NCBI RefSeq assembly: GCF_945901735.1
Contig: NZ_CAMDLM010000005.1
Location: 62,001-126,000, forward strand
DNA length: 64,000 nt
Source: Limnohabitans sp. Rim8
Lineage (GTDB): Bacteria; Pseudomonadota; Gammaproteobacteria; Burkholderiales; Burkholderiaceae_C
Direction of reading: 5' to 3'
Part shown: one piece after another, positions 44,174-53,170 of the stretch
Position numbering within the stretch: position 1 is the stretch's first letter
How the letters are laid out: each line of letters opens with the position of its first letter
Made by a program: the position numbers and the translations under genes
The notes under the pieces: model-generated
Told to the model about the DNA's origin: nothing
Seen by the model: the letters and a program-made list of their open reading frames with translations, nothing else
Database searches by the model: none

Positions 44174-45916
44174 TCAAATCTTGGCGACAGAAGTCACCAG
44201 CAAGGCGGCGCGGCCTTGGTCCAGCGCCTGCAGGCAACGGGCGATGGCCGCTGACAAGTCTTCGGCGCGGGTGACCCTTTCGCCATGCGCACCAAAGGCC
44301 TGGGCCACCTGTTCAAACTGGCGCTTGTCGCCCTTCAGGCGGGCCTGAAACTCGCCCGCTTGGGCCGCGGGCCCGTCGGGGTGCATGCGCAGCACAGCTT
44401 CCTTGACCGCTTGCCAGCCGCCGTTGTCCAGCACCACGGTGAAGATCGGCAGGCCTTGGGCTTGCGCCACCGCATAAACGGAAGTGGGGGTCGAAAAATG
44501 AAAGCCGCCATCGCCTTCGATGTGCACCACCCGGTCGCTGGGCCTGGCCAGCTTGACGCCCAGCGCCATGCCGGCGCTGTAGCCCAGGCCCCCGCCCGCA
44601 CCCCCTAAGAAACTCATGGGGCGGGTGCGTGGGATTTGCTGCAACACCGCAGGCGAATTGCGGATGGCTTCGTTGATGACCACGTCGTCTGGACGCAGCT
44701 GCAGGCCGATTTGGGCGCAGACCCAAGCCGGGTTCAGGGCGTCTTCTATCCCCGGATTTTGTGCGGCGGCGGCCACACGTTCCAGCCGCTGCTGGCGCTG
44801 CGCAGGCCAGCGGGCCATGCGCTCAGCGACCTTCCGGTGAAAGGCCTCGTCGGCCAGCGACAGCACGGCCTGGTGCAGGTCGCGCAAGGCCTGCGCGCAG
44901 TCGGCAGGCCAGCGCACATCGCTGGCAAAACCCCAGGCCGGAAAGTCTTTCTTGATCGGGTCCACGTCGATGTGCACCCATCGGGTGTCTTCGCGGGGGC
45001 GGGTTTGGTGGGGCAGCCAGGGCACGTCGATGTCCAGCAACAAACCCCAATCGGTCTCGGGCAAAAGCGGCGTGGCGTCAAAGCCAAAAAAGCACGGCGA
45101 TTCGCGCGAAATGCACAGCCAAGTGGGGCTGAATTCCACCACCCGAATGCCACACACTTCGGCCAAATCCTCCAGCGCCTGCACCGCCTCGGGCTTGCGA
45201 CCTAAATAAGAAGTGATGACCAGCGGGTTCTCGGCCGCCATCAACTCGCGGGCAATTTGCAGCGTGGCTTCGGCAGGCAAGGCGCCCATGTGCACCGCGC
45301 CATAGCGGGCGGCGGGGTAAGACTTGACCTGCTCGGGTGCCCAAGTTTCAGCCAAGGTCTCGCGCGGCAGCGTCATGTACACCGGACCCGCAGGCTCGGT
45401 GTGCATCACGCTGTGGGCGCGGCGCATCACCTCTTTGGCCACCACGCCCGAGGGCAGGTTGTATTCCCACTTGACGTAGGGGCGCACCAGCGAGGCCATG
45501 TCGAACGGGTCTTGCACGTAGTGCACATAGTTGTCGCGGGCACCGGGCACTTCGCCATGCAGGGCATAAGGGGCCTTGCCCGCCATGAGCAGCACCGGCA
45601 AACGCGCCCGCATCAGGTTGTGCATGCCCATGGCCGCATTGGCGGTACCAGCATCCACATGCACCATGACGCCCTGCCCTTGCCCTGTGACGGCGGCGTA
45701 ACCGCCCGCCATGTGGATGGCCACGTTTTCATGCGGGCACAGCACCACCTCGGGCATGGCCTGGCCCTCGGCTTGCAGGCGGGCCATCTCGTCGATCAGG
45801 GTCACATGGTCGGTGCCCAGGTTGGAAAACAGGTAACGGATGCCGGTCTCTTGCAGACCTTCCAAGAAGAAACGGGCGGTGGTGTGTGGCGTCTTGGGCG
45901 GAGTCGAATCGGTCAT
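44174..45916 (-). CDS. Thiamine-diphosphate-dependent enzyme (acetolactate synthase/benzoylformate decarboxylase type)
   Basis: A 580-residue three-domain TPP enzyme. The activating glutamate is in CPHENVAIHMAGGYA; the diphosphate/Mg motif is EGDGGFHFSTPTSVYAVAQA, ending LDNGGW about 30 residues on. The middle domain is present but divergent. Family members decarboxylate 2-keto acids such as benzoylformate or join two of them. With an aldehyde dehydrogenase nine bases upstream in the same operon, a keto-acid to aldehyde to acid route is likely. Confidence 0.88.
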   Translation of the reverse strand: MTDSTPPKTPHTTARFFLEGLQETGIRYLFSNLGTDHVTLIDEMARLQAEGQAMPEVVLCPHENVAIHMAGGYAAVTGQGQGVMVHVDAGTANAAMGMHNLMRARLPVLLMAGKAPYALHGEVPGARDNYVHYVQDPFDMASLVRPYVKWEYNLPSGVVAKEVMRRAHSVMHTEPAGPVYMTLPRETLAETWAPEQVKSYPAARYGAVHMGALPAEATLQIARELMAAENPLVITSYLGRKPEAVQALEDLAEVCGIRVVEFSPTWLCISRESPCFFGFDATPLLPETDWGLLLDIDVPWLPHQTRPREDTRWVHIDVDPIKKDFPAWGFASDVRWPADCAQALRDLHQAVLSLADEAFHRKVAERMARWPAQRQQRLERVAAAAQNPGIEDALNPAWVCAQIGLQLRPDDVVINEAIRNSPAVLQQIPRTRPMSFLGGAGGGLGYSAGMALGVKLARPSDRVVHIEGDGGFHFSTPTSVYAVAQAQGLPIFTVVLDNGGWQAVKEAVLRMHPDGPAAQAGEFQARLKGDKRQFEQVAQAFGAHGERVTRAEDLSAAIARCLQALDQGRAALLVTSVAKI

Positions 45917-45925
45917 CGGCGAGGG

Positions 45926-47371
45926 TCAATCGTGGCAGGGCATGAACACATGCTTGGTTTCCATGAAATCGTTCAGGCCTTCCACGCCATGCAAACGGCC
46001 AAACCCGCTTTGCCGGTAGCCACCGGTCTCGATTTCGGCAAACAAGCGGTTGTGCGCGTTCACCCAGACATTGCCAAATTTGACACGCCGTGTGATTTGG
46101 CGAGCCGCCCGGTGGTCGGCGGTCCACACCGAAGCGGCCAGGCCGTAACGCGTCGCGTTGGCACGTTGCACGGCTTCCTCGTCTGAAGCGAAGGTCTCCA
46201 GGGTGATCATGGGGCCAAAAATTTCGTCCTGCACAAAATGGCTGCTCAGGTCTTGCGTGGCCACGAGCGAGGGCGTGATGAACGCACCCCCGCGGGGCGT
46301 GTCAGCCGGGACTTGGCCCGCCAACAGCACGCGGCAATCGGTCGCAGCCGCGCGCATCTCTTCCAGCAAACGGGCTTGGTTACGCTGGTCAATCAAGGGG
46401 CCCATGCCAGAGCTCGGCTGGTCGCCTGGCCCCACTTTGACCTGGGCCAAAGCCTGGGCCAGTTGCGCTGAGAATTCGGCGGCCAGCGATTCGTGCACCA
46501 GCACCCGGCTGATGGCGGTGCACATCTGCCCGGCCATGACGCAAGCGCCGCCCACAATGCCGCGCACAGCAGCGCTCATGTTGGCATCGGCACGCACAAT
46601 GGCGGGTGCCTTGCCGCCCAACTCCAGCGACAAACGGGTCAGGTTTTTGGCAGTCGACAAGGCAATTTGTTGGCCCACATGGGTCGAGCCGGTGAAGCTG
46701 ATGACATCGACTTCGGGGTGGGTGCACAGGTGCTGCGTGGCCACGATGTCCTGCTCAATGAAGGAGTTGATGACGCCTGCCGCAATGCGCTCGTCGGCCA
46801 CCAGACAGGCCAACACTTGGGTGTGCACCAGCGCGGTCTGGTGCGCCGCCTTGATGACCACGGTGCAGCCTGCGGCCAGCGCCGGAGCCAAAGAGCGCAC
46901 CAGCAAGGTCACAGGTGCGTTCCAGGGCACGATGATGGCGGCCACACCGATGGCTTCGCGCTCGATGTGCGAGTAAACATCGGGCTCCATCTCGATGACC
47001 CGGCCAAACAGGTTGCGCGCCAACCCGGCGTAGTAACGCAGCTCGGAAATGCCGGCCATGACTTCGCCCTCGGCCTCGCGCTGCAATTTGCCATTGAGCT
47101 GCACCAGCGTTTGCACCACTTGCGCCTTGTTATGCTCCAGGCGATCGGCGAACAAACGCAGCACGTCCGAGCGCAGCTTGGGTTGCTGCGCCCAAGTGGT
47201 GGATTCAAAGGCGGTGCGGGCGCTGGCGATGGCGGCGTCCACCTCTTGCACGCTGGCGGCTACAAATTGGGCCGCTTTTTCGCCTGTGGCCGGATTCAAG
47301 GAATCCCCGATGGCGTGAACGCCGCTGGGCTTGAGCCATTGGCCGTCGATGTAATTGTGTGCGATGTGCAT
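45926..47371 (-). CDS. NAD(P)-dependent aldehyde dehydrogenase
   Basis: A 481-residue ALDH of standard length. It contains VPWNAPVTLLVRSLAPALAA, FTGSTHVGQQIA, the general-base glutamate in LSLELGGKAPAIV and the catalytic cysteine in MAGQMCTAIS. The start at 47371 (MHIAHNYIDGQW) matches the family; the frame stays open to 47458. It is the first gene of the operon TPP enzyme-TctC-two monooxygenases. It would oxidise the aldehyde made by the TPP enzyme. The promoter region upstream, to the Liv-type receptor stop, is 185 bases without a clear signal. Confidence 0.93.
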   Translation of the reverse strand: MHIAHNYIDGQWLKPSGVHAIGDSLNPATGEKAAQFVAASVQEVDAAIASARTAFESTTWAQQPKLRSDVLRLFADRLEHNKAQVVQTLVQLNGKLQREAEGEVMAGISELRYYAGLARNLFGRVIEMEPDVYSHIEREAIGVAAIIVPWNAPVTLLVRSLAPALAAGCTVVIKAAHQTALVHTQVLACLVADERIAAGVINSFIEQDIVATQHLCTHPEVDVISFTGSTHVGQQIALSTAKNLTRLSLELGGKAPAIVRADANMSAAVRGIVGGACVMAGQMCTAISRVLVHESLAAEFSAQLAQALAQVKVGPGDQPSSGMGPLIDQRNQARLLEEMRAAATDCRVLLAGQVPADTPRGGAFITPSLVATQDLSSHFVQDEIFGPMITLETFASDEEAVQRANATRYGLAASVWTADHRAARQITRRVKFGNVWVNAHNRLFAEIETGGYRQSGFGRLHGVEGLNDFMETKHVFMPCHD

Positions 47372-47556
47372 GTCAGGGGGTGCTGGGATGGTGCTGGCGG
47401 GTCTTGAACAGAACACGGCAAACCCAAGGCGGGAGCGCCAACGCCAGATGCTTAGCAAGTTAAGTAAATCAGGCCTTTATGCTAGCTGCTGTGACGCCAT
47501 CGGCCATTGGGTCAAACCCTGCGTCAGGGTCATTGAAAAAAGGCCGGAAAAATCCC

Positions 47557-48831
47557 TCAGGACCCTGGCCGCACCATCTGGCAGGTGCTGGGCAGGCGGG
47601 CCTGCTCAGCCTTGATTTGGCGCACCGCTTTGAAACCGTAACCCGAGCCTTCTGCGTCAAAAGGCACACCCGGTGTGCCCTGGCGGGCCATCACGCCCAC
47701 GACCAGTGGCTGTTGAAACTGGTGGTCTTGTGCCCGCATGCTGCCGGATTGCCCAGCGATGGTGATGCGGGCTTTTTCCAGCTGCAAGGCCACCGCCACC
47801 GGATCGGTGCCCCCGGCTTTTTCCACCGCCTGTGCCAAAGCCTCGATCATGAGTTGCATGCGCAGGTGCACATAGTCCTCGGAAGGCTTGGGAAAGCGCT
47901 GGCGGAACGACTTGTAAAACTGCGCACTGGCCTCGCCCGGCACATTGGGCAACCAGTCAGCCACCGCAATCACACGCCCCAAACCGGCCTCGCCGATGGC
48001 GGCAGGCGCGCCCAAGGCGTTGCCATAAAAGGTGTAGAACTTGCCTTCGTAACCCGCTTCGCGCGCGGCCTTGACCAAGAGCGTCAGGTCATTGCCCCAG
48101 TTGCCCGTGATCACAGCCTGTGCACCGCTGGCCTTGATCTTGGCAGCGTAGGGCAAGAAGTCTTTGACGCGGCCCATGGGGTGCAGCTCGTCGCCCACGA
48201 TCTGAACATCCGGGCGCTGCGCGCCCAACTGCCGCCGGGCCTCGCGCAAAACGGCCTGACCAAAGCTGTAGTCCTGACCGATCAAATAGGCCGACTTGAC
48301 GTTTTGGTCTTCGCGCAAGACCTGCATGAGCGCTGCCATGCGCATGTCGGCATGGGCATCGAAACGGAAATGCCAGAAACTGCATTTCTCGTTGGTCAAG
48401 GCCGGGTCGACTGCCGAGTAATTCAGAAAAAGCACGCGCCGGTTGGGCTCGCGTTCGTTGTGCTTGTTGATGGCGTCGATCAGGGCCGCCGCATTGGCCG
48501 ACGAATTGCCTTGCAACACGACCTGTGCGCCGTCGTCGATGGCCGATTTGAGGGCCGACAAAGCCTCTTCACTTTGCCCTTTGCTGTCGTGGCGAGTCAA
48601 CAGCATGGGTCGAATGCCTTGAGCGGTGGGGACGCCACCGCGGGCATTGACCCGCTCGACCGCCCAGGCGATGTTGCGCACCACCGATTCACCCGTGTTG
48701 GCAAAGGGGCCGCTCAGGCCCTCGATCAGCGCCAGACGAATGGGCGCAGGAGAGGCATGGGCAGGCGCCCAACACAAGGCAAAAGCCAAACTCACCCAAG
48801 TGCGTCGAGAAAAAAGAAACAGTGAAACCAT
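47557..48831 (-). CDS. ABC transporter Liv-type substrate-binding protein
   Basis: A 424-residue periplasmic receptor of the branched-chain amino acid/amide family. The signal peptide (MVSLFLFSRRTWVSLAFALC ... AHAS) precedes IRLALIEGLSGPFANTGESV, then VNARGG and YLIGQDYSFGQAVLREARRQ, the two-lobe pattern. Relatives bind branched amino acids, amides, urea or aromatic acids. No permease or ATPase gene is adjacent. The start at 48831 was picked because the upstream extension lacks a signal-like sequence. Confidence 0.9.
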   Translation of the reverse strand: MVSLFLFSRRTWVSLAFALCWAPAHASPAPIRLALIEGLSGPFANTGESVVRNIAWAVERVNARGGVPTAQGIRPMLLTRHDSKGQSEEALSALKSAIDDGAQVVLQGNSSANAAALIDAINKHNEREPNRRVLFLNYSAVDPALTNEKCSFWHFRFDAHADMRMAALMQVLREDQNVKSAYLIGQDYSFGQAVLREARRQLGAQRPDVQIVGDELHPMGRVKDFLPYAAKIKASGAQAVITGNWGNDLTLLVKAAREAGYEGKFYTFYGNALGAPAAIGEAGLGRVIAVADWLPNVPGEASAQFYKSFRQRFPKPSEDYVHLRMQLMIEALAQAVEKAGGTDPVAVALQLEKARITIAGQSGSMRAQDHQFQQPLVVGVMARQGTPGVPFDAEGSGYGFKAVRQIKAEQARLPSTCQMVRPGS

Positions 48832-48923
48832 AAACAGAGTGACGCCAGGCCGTGACCCATCGCGCGCTAGCAAAGGGCCGGAGTTTAACCAGCCCAGGCA
48901 CACACCCTCGGGTTAACCCGCAT

Positions 48924-49997
48924 TCAAACGGGGCTTACACAGGGAACTCTAACGGGGCTAAGTTCCTGCAAGGGCCAGCGCGGTTTGACGTCAAAGCTGT
49001 AAAGCGCTTGGGCGGTTTGCACCCCGGCTTGCAAACGCATGGCCGCGGCCATGGCGATCATGGCGCCGTTGTCGGTGCACAGGTGCAACTCGGGGTAATG
49101 CACCCGCACTTGGGCTTTGGCGCAAGCCGCATTGAGCTGGGCGCGCAGCTCGCGGTTGGCCCCCACGCCACCGGCCACCACCAAGCGCTTCATGCCAAAG
49201 GCCTTGAGCGCGGTCGTCGATTTTTTGACCAGCACTTCGACAATCGCAGCCTGGGTCGATGCGGCCAGGTCGGCCCGCTCGGGCGCGCCCTCAGTGCGGG
49301 CAGCAGGGCCAATTTTCTGGCTTTGGGTCAGCACCGCTGTTTTGAGGCCCGCAAAAGAAAAGTCCAGATCCCCGCTGTGCATCAACGGGCGCGGCAGCTT
49401 GTAAGCGGCTGGGTTGCCCTGCTCGGCCAGACGCGACAGGCCCGGGCCACCCGGGTAGGGCAGGCCCATGAGCTTGGCCGATTTATCAAAGGCTTCGCCC
49501 GCGGCGTCGTCGATGGTTTCGCCCAGCAATTCATAGCGGCCCACGCCGTCCACCCGCATCAACTGCGTGTGGCCCCCCGACACCAACAAGGCGATGAAGG
49601 GGAATTCGGGCGGGTCGGCGCTCAAAAATGGCGAGAGCAGATGGCCCTCCAAGTGGTGCACACCCAGCACCGGCTTGCCCAGGGCTGCGGCCAAAGCACA
49701 GGCCACGCCCGAGCCCACCAGCAAAGCCCCGGCCAGTCCTGGCCCCCGGGTGTAGGCCAGCACGTCAATCTCGGCCAAAGTGGCCCCGGCCTCGGCCAGC
49801 ACCTGGCGCGTGAGCGGCAACACCCGGCGGATGTGGTCGCGGCTGGCCAACTCGGGCACCACACCCCCATAGGCCTGGTGCATTTCGATCTGGCTGAACA
49901 GCGCGTGCGACAACAGGCGCGGCATGGCACTGCCCGTGGTCTCCACCAAGGCCACGCCTGTTTCGTCGCAAGAAGATTCGATTCCCAAAATTCTCAT
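48924..49997 (-). CDS. tsaD: tRNA N6-threonylcarbamoyladenosine transferase TsaD
   Basis: A 357-residue TsaD/Gcp protein, which with TsaB and TsaE moves the threonylcarbamoyl group onto A37 of ANN-decoding tRNAs. It begins [18 protein letters not shown] and carries the metal ligands in [10 protein letters not shown], with the ASKH-fold signature [20 protein letters not shown] and LVSGGHTQL. The start at 49997 is clear; the longer open frame is unrelated. It is divergent from the ModA-like gene, with the two starts 88 bases apart. Confidence 0.96.
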   Translation of the reverse strand: MRILGIESSCDETGVALVETTGSAMPRLLSHALFSQIEMHQAYGGVVPELASRDHIRRVLPLTRQVLAEAGATLAEIDVLAYTRGPGLAGALLVGSGVACALAAALGKPVLGVHHLEGHLLSPFLSADPPEFPFIALLVSGGHTQLMRVDGVGRYELLGETIDDAAGEAFDKSAKLMGLPYPGGPGLSRLAEQGNPAAYKLPRPLMHSGDLDFSFAGLKTAVLTQSQKIGPAARTEGAPERADLAASTQAAIVEVLVKKSTTALKAFGMKRLVVAGGVGANRELRAQLNAACAKAQVRVHYPELHLCTDNGAMIAMAAAMRLQAGVQTAQALYSFDVKPRWPLQELSPVRVPCVSPV

Positions 49998-50085
49998 GAC
50001 CGCGAGTTTAAGCGGCGCACGGGTGCGGGCCAGGCCTTTGGCCATAATCCAATGGCCAACGAAGCCTCTTTTCAAAGCCCCCACC

Positions 50086-50775
50086 ATGACCACACTGCGA
50101 CTGATTTCTTCCATGGCCACCAAGCCTTTGCTGGCCGATCTGACGGCGCTGTACAAGGCGCAAGCGCCTGACGTTCAGGTGCTGATCGAGTCGGTCGGCG
50201 GCGTCGATGCCGCCAAGCGCGTGCAAGCCGGTGAAGCCTTTGACGGCGTGGTGCTGGCCAGCGACGCCATCGACAAACTTGTCGGCAGCGGCCATGTGTT
50301 GGCAGGCAGCCGCGCCGACCTGGTGCGCTCGGGCGTGGCGGTGGCCGTGCCTGCGGGCCAACCCGTGCCCGACATTTCGACCGAAGCCATGCTCCAAGCC
50401 GCTGTTCTGGCCGCGCCCACGCTGGGCTATTCCACGGGCCCAAGCGGCGTGCAATTGGCCAAACAGTTCGAGGCCTGGGGCATCGCCGAAAAAATCAAGG
50501 ACCGCCTCGTTCAAGCCAAACCCGGCGTGCCGGTGGGCTCGCTGGTGGCGCAAGGCGAAGTGGCGCTGGGCTTTCAGCAGCTGAGCGAAATGTTGGGCGT
50601 GCCGGGCATCACCATCGTGGGCGGACTGCCCCCGTCGGTCGAGATCATCACCACCTTTTCGGGCTCGGTGGCGGCGTCTTGCGCCCAGCCTGATGCCATG
50701 CGTGCGCTGCTGGCCTTCTGGCAGTCGCCTGCCTGTGATGCGCTCAAGCGGCAGCACGGCATGGCACCGGCCTGA
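50086..50775 (+). CDS. ModA-like substrate-binding protein
   Basis: A 229-residue protein of the molybdate/sulfate-type solute-binding superfamily. Recognisable parts are [38 protein letters not shown], and [20 protein letters not shown]. It lacks an evident signal peptide: the N-terminus begins MTTLRLISS directly at the first beta-strand, so it may be cytoplasmic, or the true start may lie upstream. Such signal-less ModA-like proteins are common in beta-proteobacteria and of unknown role. It precedes ybiB by 52 bases. Confidence 0.78.
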   Translation: MTTLRLISSMATKPLLADLTALYKAQAPDVQVLIESVGGVDAAKRVQAGEAFDGVVLASDAIDKLVGSGHVLAGSRADLVRSGVAVAVPAGQPVPDISTEAMLQAAVLAAPTLGYSTGPSGVQLAKQFEAWGIAEKIKDRLVQAKPGVPVGSLVAQGEVALGFQQLSEMLGVPGITIVGGLPPSVEIITTFSGSVAASCAQPDAMRALLAFWQSPACDALKRQHGMAPA

Positions 50776-50788
50776 GCGCCATACACAT

Positions 50789-50803
50789 ATAACGAAAAGT
50801 TAT
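50789..50803. promoter_or_regulatory. Candidate LysR/CysB-type box before ybiB-cobA
   Basis: ATAAC-GAAAA-GTTAT is a perfect inverted repeat that contains a T-N11-A LysR-type box. It is 25 bases upstream of the ybiB start. As the next gene but one makes siroheme, a sulfur-assimilation regulator such as CysB is a reasonable candidate. Confidence 0.45.
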
Positions 50804-50827
50804 CTGGTATCCCGCACAATCGCCGGC

Positions 50828-51727
50828 ATGGGAATCGGCCACTACATCAAGGACATTGGACGCGGCAAAGACGGCGCGCGTGCGCTTGGCCGCGCGCAAG
50901 CGGCCGACCTGATGGGGCTGATCCTGGACCAGCAAGTGAGCGACCTGGAGCTGGGCGCGTTTTGCATCGCCATGCGCATCAAGGGTGAGACTGCTGAGGA
51001 GATGGCCGGTTTTCTGGACGCCACCCATGCGCGACTGAACAAGGTCCGTAACGGCCAAGCGCCCACCGTGGTGCTCCCCAGTTACAACGGCGCGCGCAAA
51101 CTGCCGGTGCTCACGCCCTTGTTGGCCCTGCTGCTGGCGCGCGAAGGCGTGGCGGTGGTCCTGCATGGCACGGCCACCGAAGACAAGCGCGTGAGCAGCC
51201 AAGCGGTGCTGGCCGAGTTGGGCATGGCCGCTTCTGGCCAATCACCGCAAGCGAAAGCCGGTGAAGTGGTTTTTGTGCCCACGGATGCGCTAAACGCCGG
51301 GCTTGAACGCCTGCTTTCCGTTCGCCGCGTGGTGGGCCTGCGCAACCCCGGGCACAGCTTGGTCAAGCTCATGAACCCCTGCGATGGACCCGCGCTGGTG
51401 GTGAGCAGCTACACCCACCCTGAATATTTGTTGTCAATGTCGGCCACCTTTGCCCTGACCGGTCAGCACGCCCTGCTGCTGCGCGGCACCGAAGGCGAAA
51501 GCGTGGCCGATGCCCGGCGCACGCCTGCGATGGATCTTTTCAAAGACAGGCAAACACGGCGCGTGCAGGCCCCACAAGAAGGCGCGCTGTGGCAAGTGCC
51601 CGACCTGCCTGGCCCGGATGCTGCGGCCACGGCGGCTTACATCCAACATGTTTTGCGCGATAAATTGCCCGTGCCCCAGGCGATTGCACTGCAAGTCCAA
51701 CACATCCTGCACGAGGTCAAGCCATGA
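50828..51727 (+). CDS. ybiB: YbiB-type DNA-binding protein (TrpD2 fold)
   Basis: A 299-residue member of the YbiB/TrpD2 family, related in fold to anthranilate phosphoribosyltransferase. Segments DQQVSDLELGAFCIAMRIKG and GETAEEMAGFLDATHARL match the helical N-terminal domain, and VVLPSYNGARKLPVLTPLLA and LVKLMNPC the core. E. coli YbiB binds DNA without sequence preference. Start at 50828, since the longer frame reads through the previous gene. Its stop overlaps cobA by four bases. Confidence 0.85.
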   Translation: MGIGHYIKDIGRGKDGARALGRAQAADLMGLILDQQVSDLELGAFCIAMRIKGETAEEMAGFLDATHARLNKVRNGQAPTVVLPSYNGARKLPVLTPLLALLLAREGVAVVLHGTATEDKRVSSQAVLAELGMAASGQSPQAKAGEVVFVPTDALNAGLERLLSVRRVVGLRNPGHSLVKLMNPCDGPALVVSSYTHPEYLLSMSATFALTGQHALLLRGTEGESVADARRTPAMDLFKDRQTRRVQAPQEGALWQVPDLPGPDAAATAAYIQHVLRDKLPVPQAIALQVQHILHEVKP

Positions 51728-52503
51728 ACACCCCCAGCACGGGCCGTTGCACCTTGGTCGGCGCAGGCCCCGGCGACCCGGAGTTGCTGACCCTCAAAGC
51801 GGTGAAAGCCATTGCCAGCGCCACGGTGCTGCTGGTGGACGACCTGGTCAACGACGCCGTGCTCGAGCACGCCTCGCCCAGCGCCCGCATCGTGCATGTG
51901 GGCAAGCGCGGTAGCTGCCAGAGCACGCCACAGGCCTTCATTGACAAACTGATGATCACCGCCGTGCAAGAAGGCGAGCAGGTGGTGCGCCTCAAAGGCG
52001 GCGACCCGTTCATCTTTGGTCGGGGCGGTGAAGAAGTTGAGCACCTGCGCGCCGCAGGCATCGACGTCGAGGTGGTCAACGGCATCACCTCGGGCCTGGC
52101 CGGCATGAGCAGTCTGGGGGCGCCGCTGACCCACCGCGAGCATGCGCACGGCGTGGTGTTTGTGACCGGTCATGCCAAACCCGGCGACGGCGGGACCGAT
52201 TGGTCACAGCTGGCCGCCACCGCTCGGCAGGCCAAATTGACGCTGGTCATTTACATGGGCGTGAGCAGCCTGGAACACATCAGGGCTGGTTTGTTGCAAG
52301 GCCTGCCCGCACACACGCCCGTGGCCATCGTGCAGCATGTCAGCCTGCCCCAGCAGCGTGAAGCCCTGACGACGCTCGGTGAGGTGGTGGGCACCCTGGC
52401 ACGCGAAGGCCTGCAAAGCCCGAGCATCATCGTGGTGGGTGATGTGGTGCAGGGTGCACGGGCTTGGGCCTCGCAGCCCAACGCCTCGCAAAAAGTGGCC
52501 TGA
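51724..52503 (+). CDS. cobA: Uroporphyrinogen-III C-methyltransferase
   Basis: A 259-residue SUMT that methylates uroporphyrinogen III twice with S-adenosylmethionine to give precorrin-2, the precursor of siroheme and cobalamin. All family motifs are visible: LVGAGPGDPELLTLKAVKAI, VVRLKGGDPFIFGRGGEEVE, VNGITSGLAGMSSLGAPLTH and FVTGHA. It is a stand-alone enzyme, without the CysG dehydrogenase/chelatase part. Coupling to ybiB and the upstream LysR-type box suggest it serves siroheme for sulfite reduction. Confidence 0.95.
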   Translation: MNTPSTGRCTLVGAGPGDPELLTLKAVKAIASATVLLVDDLVNDAVLEHASPSARIVHVGKRGSCQSTPQAFIDKLMITAVQEGEQVVRLKGGDPFIFGRGGEEVEHLRAAGIDVEVVNGITSGLAGMSSLGAPLTHREHAHGVVFVTGHAKPGDGGTDWSQLAATARQAKLTLVIYMGVSSLEHIRAGLLQGLPAHTPVAIVQHVSLPQQREALTTLGEVVGTLAREGLQSPSIIVVGDVVQGARAWASQPNASQKVA

Positions 52504-52505
52504 TT

Positions 52506-52835
52506 TCAGCCCCAGCTGCGCGTGAGCAGCTCATCGAGGGCATCGGCGATCAACTGCCCTTGATCGGCCAGATTGCCCACAAACTGGCCCAACTGCTCGC
52601 TGGCCACAGACACCATGTCCAGCGGATGCAGCACCAAGGTCTGCCCCTTGATTTTGAACACTGGGTTCATGCGCGTGCCTGCCACTTTGCCCCCGGCGGG
52701 TAAGGCCGAGCGCAGCACCAGCGGGACCACAACCCTTCGACGGTAGCCGTCAAACAGCGAAGACTGCACCAAGACCACCATGGGCACGGTGGCACGCATG
52801 GCGCCTGGGTTCAGGTGAACGTCGTATTGCGGCAT
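52506..52835 (-). CDS. ccdB: CcdB-family toxin
   Basis: A 108-residue toxin of the CcdB/MazF fold. It begins MPQYDVHLNPGAMR, with VPMVVLVQSSLFDGYRRRVV and RMNPVFKIKGQTLVLHPLDM as the typical central strands, and ends with the C-terminal helix (ADALDELLTRSWG) that in plasmid-F CcdB contacts DNA gyrase. The gene follows ccdA with a ten-base gap. It converges on cobA with two bases between the stops. Confidence 0.9.
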   Translation of the reverse strand: MPQYDVHLNPGAMRATVPMVVLVQSSLFDGYRRRVVVPLVLRSALPAGGKVAGTRMNPVFKIKGQTLVLHPLDMVSVASEQLGQFVGNLADQGQLIADALDELLTRSWG

Positions 52836-52845
52836 CGCTCGAGTT

Positions 52846-53091
52846 TCAGAGCGTGGAGTGCTCATCGGCGTAAGAGCCAGCGGCATCGTGCAGCGTGTTC
52901 CAGTCCGTCACAGCCCGCTGGGCTTGCTCGCGGTGCTGCTGGCGAGACTGGCGCTCAGCCACCACATACGCCTGCAGCATTTCTTCGACCTTGGCAGAAA
53001 GGTTGCCGCAATAAGCGCGGGACTCCTGCACCAGCGCTTCGCTGAGAGAGAGGTTGACTGGTTTTTTAGCGTTAGATTCAAAAGTTGACAT
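52846..53091 (-). CDS. ccdA: CcdA-family antitoxin
   Basis: An 81-residue antitoxin. The N-terminal ribbon-helix-helix (KPVNLSLSEALVQESRAYCG) binds the operator; the C-terminal part (RAVTDWNTLHDAAGSYADEH) is the unfolded tail that wraps CcdB. The start at 53091 gives MSTFESNAKKP; a longer frame continues to 53127. It is first in the pair, as usual, and should repress the module. Both genes appear intact, unlike the MNT-HEPN pair in this window. Confidence 0.9.
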   Translation of the reverse strand: MSTFESNAKKPVNLSLSEALVQESRAYCGNLSAKVEEMLQAYVVAERQSRQQHREQAQRAVTDWNTLHDAAGSYADEHSTL

Positions 53092-53170
53092 GGCGTACGC
53101 CTTCGTTGCAGAGGATTCTATGCGCATTACATGCGCATGAACAACACTTTACCAAGCTACACTCTCCCGC

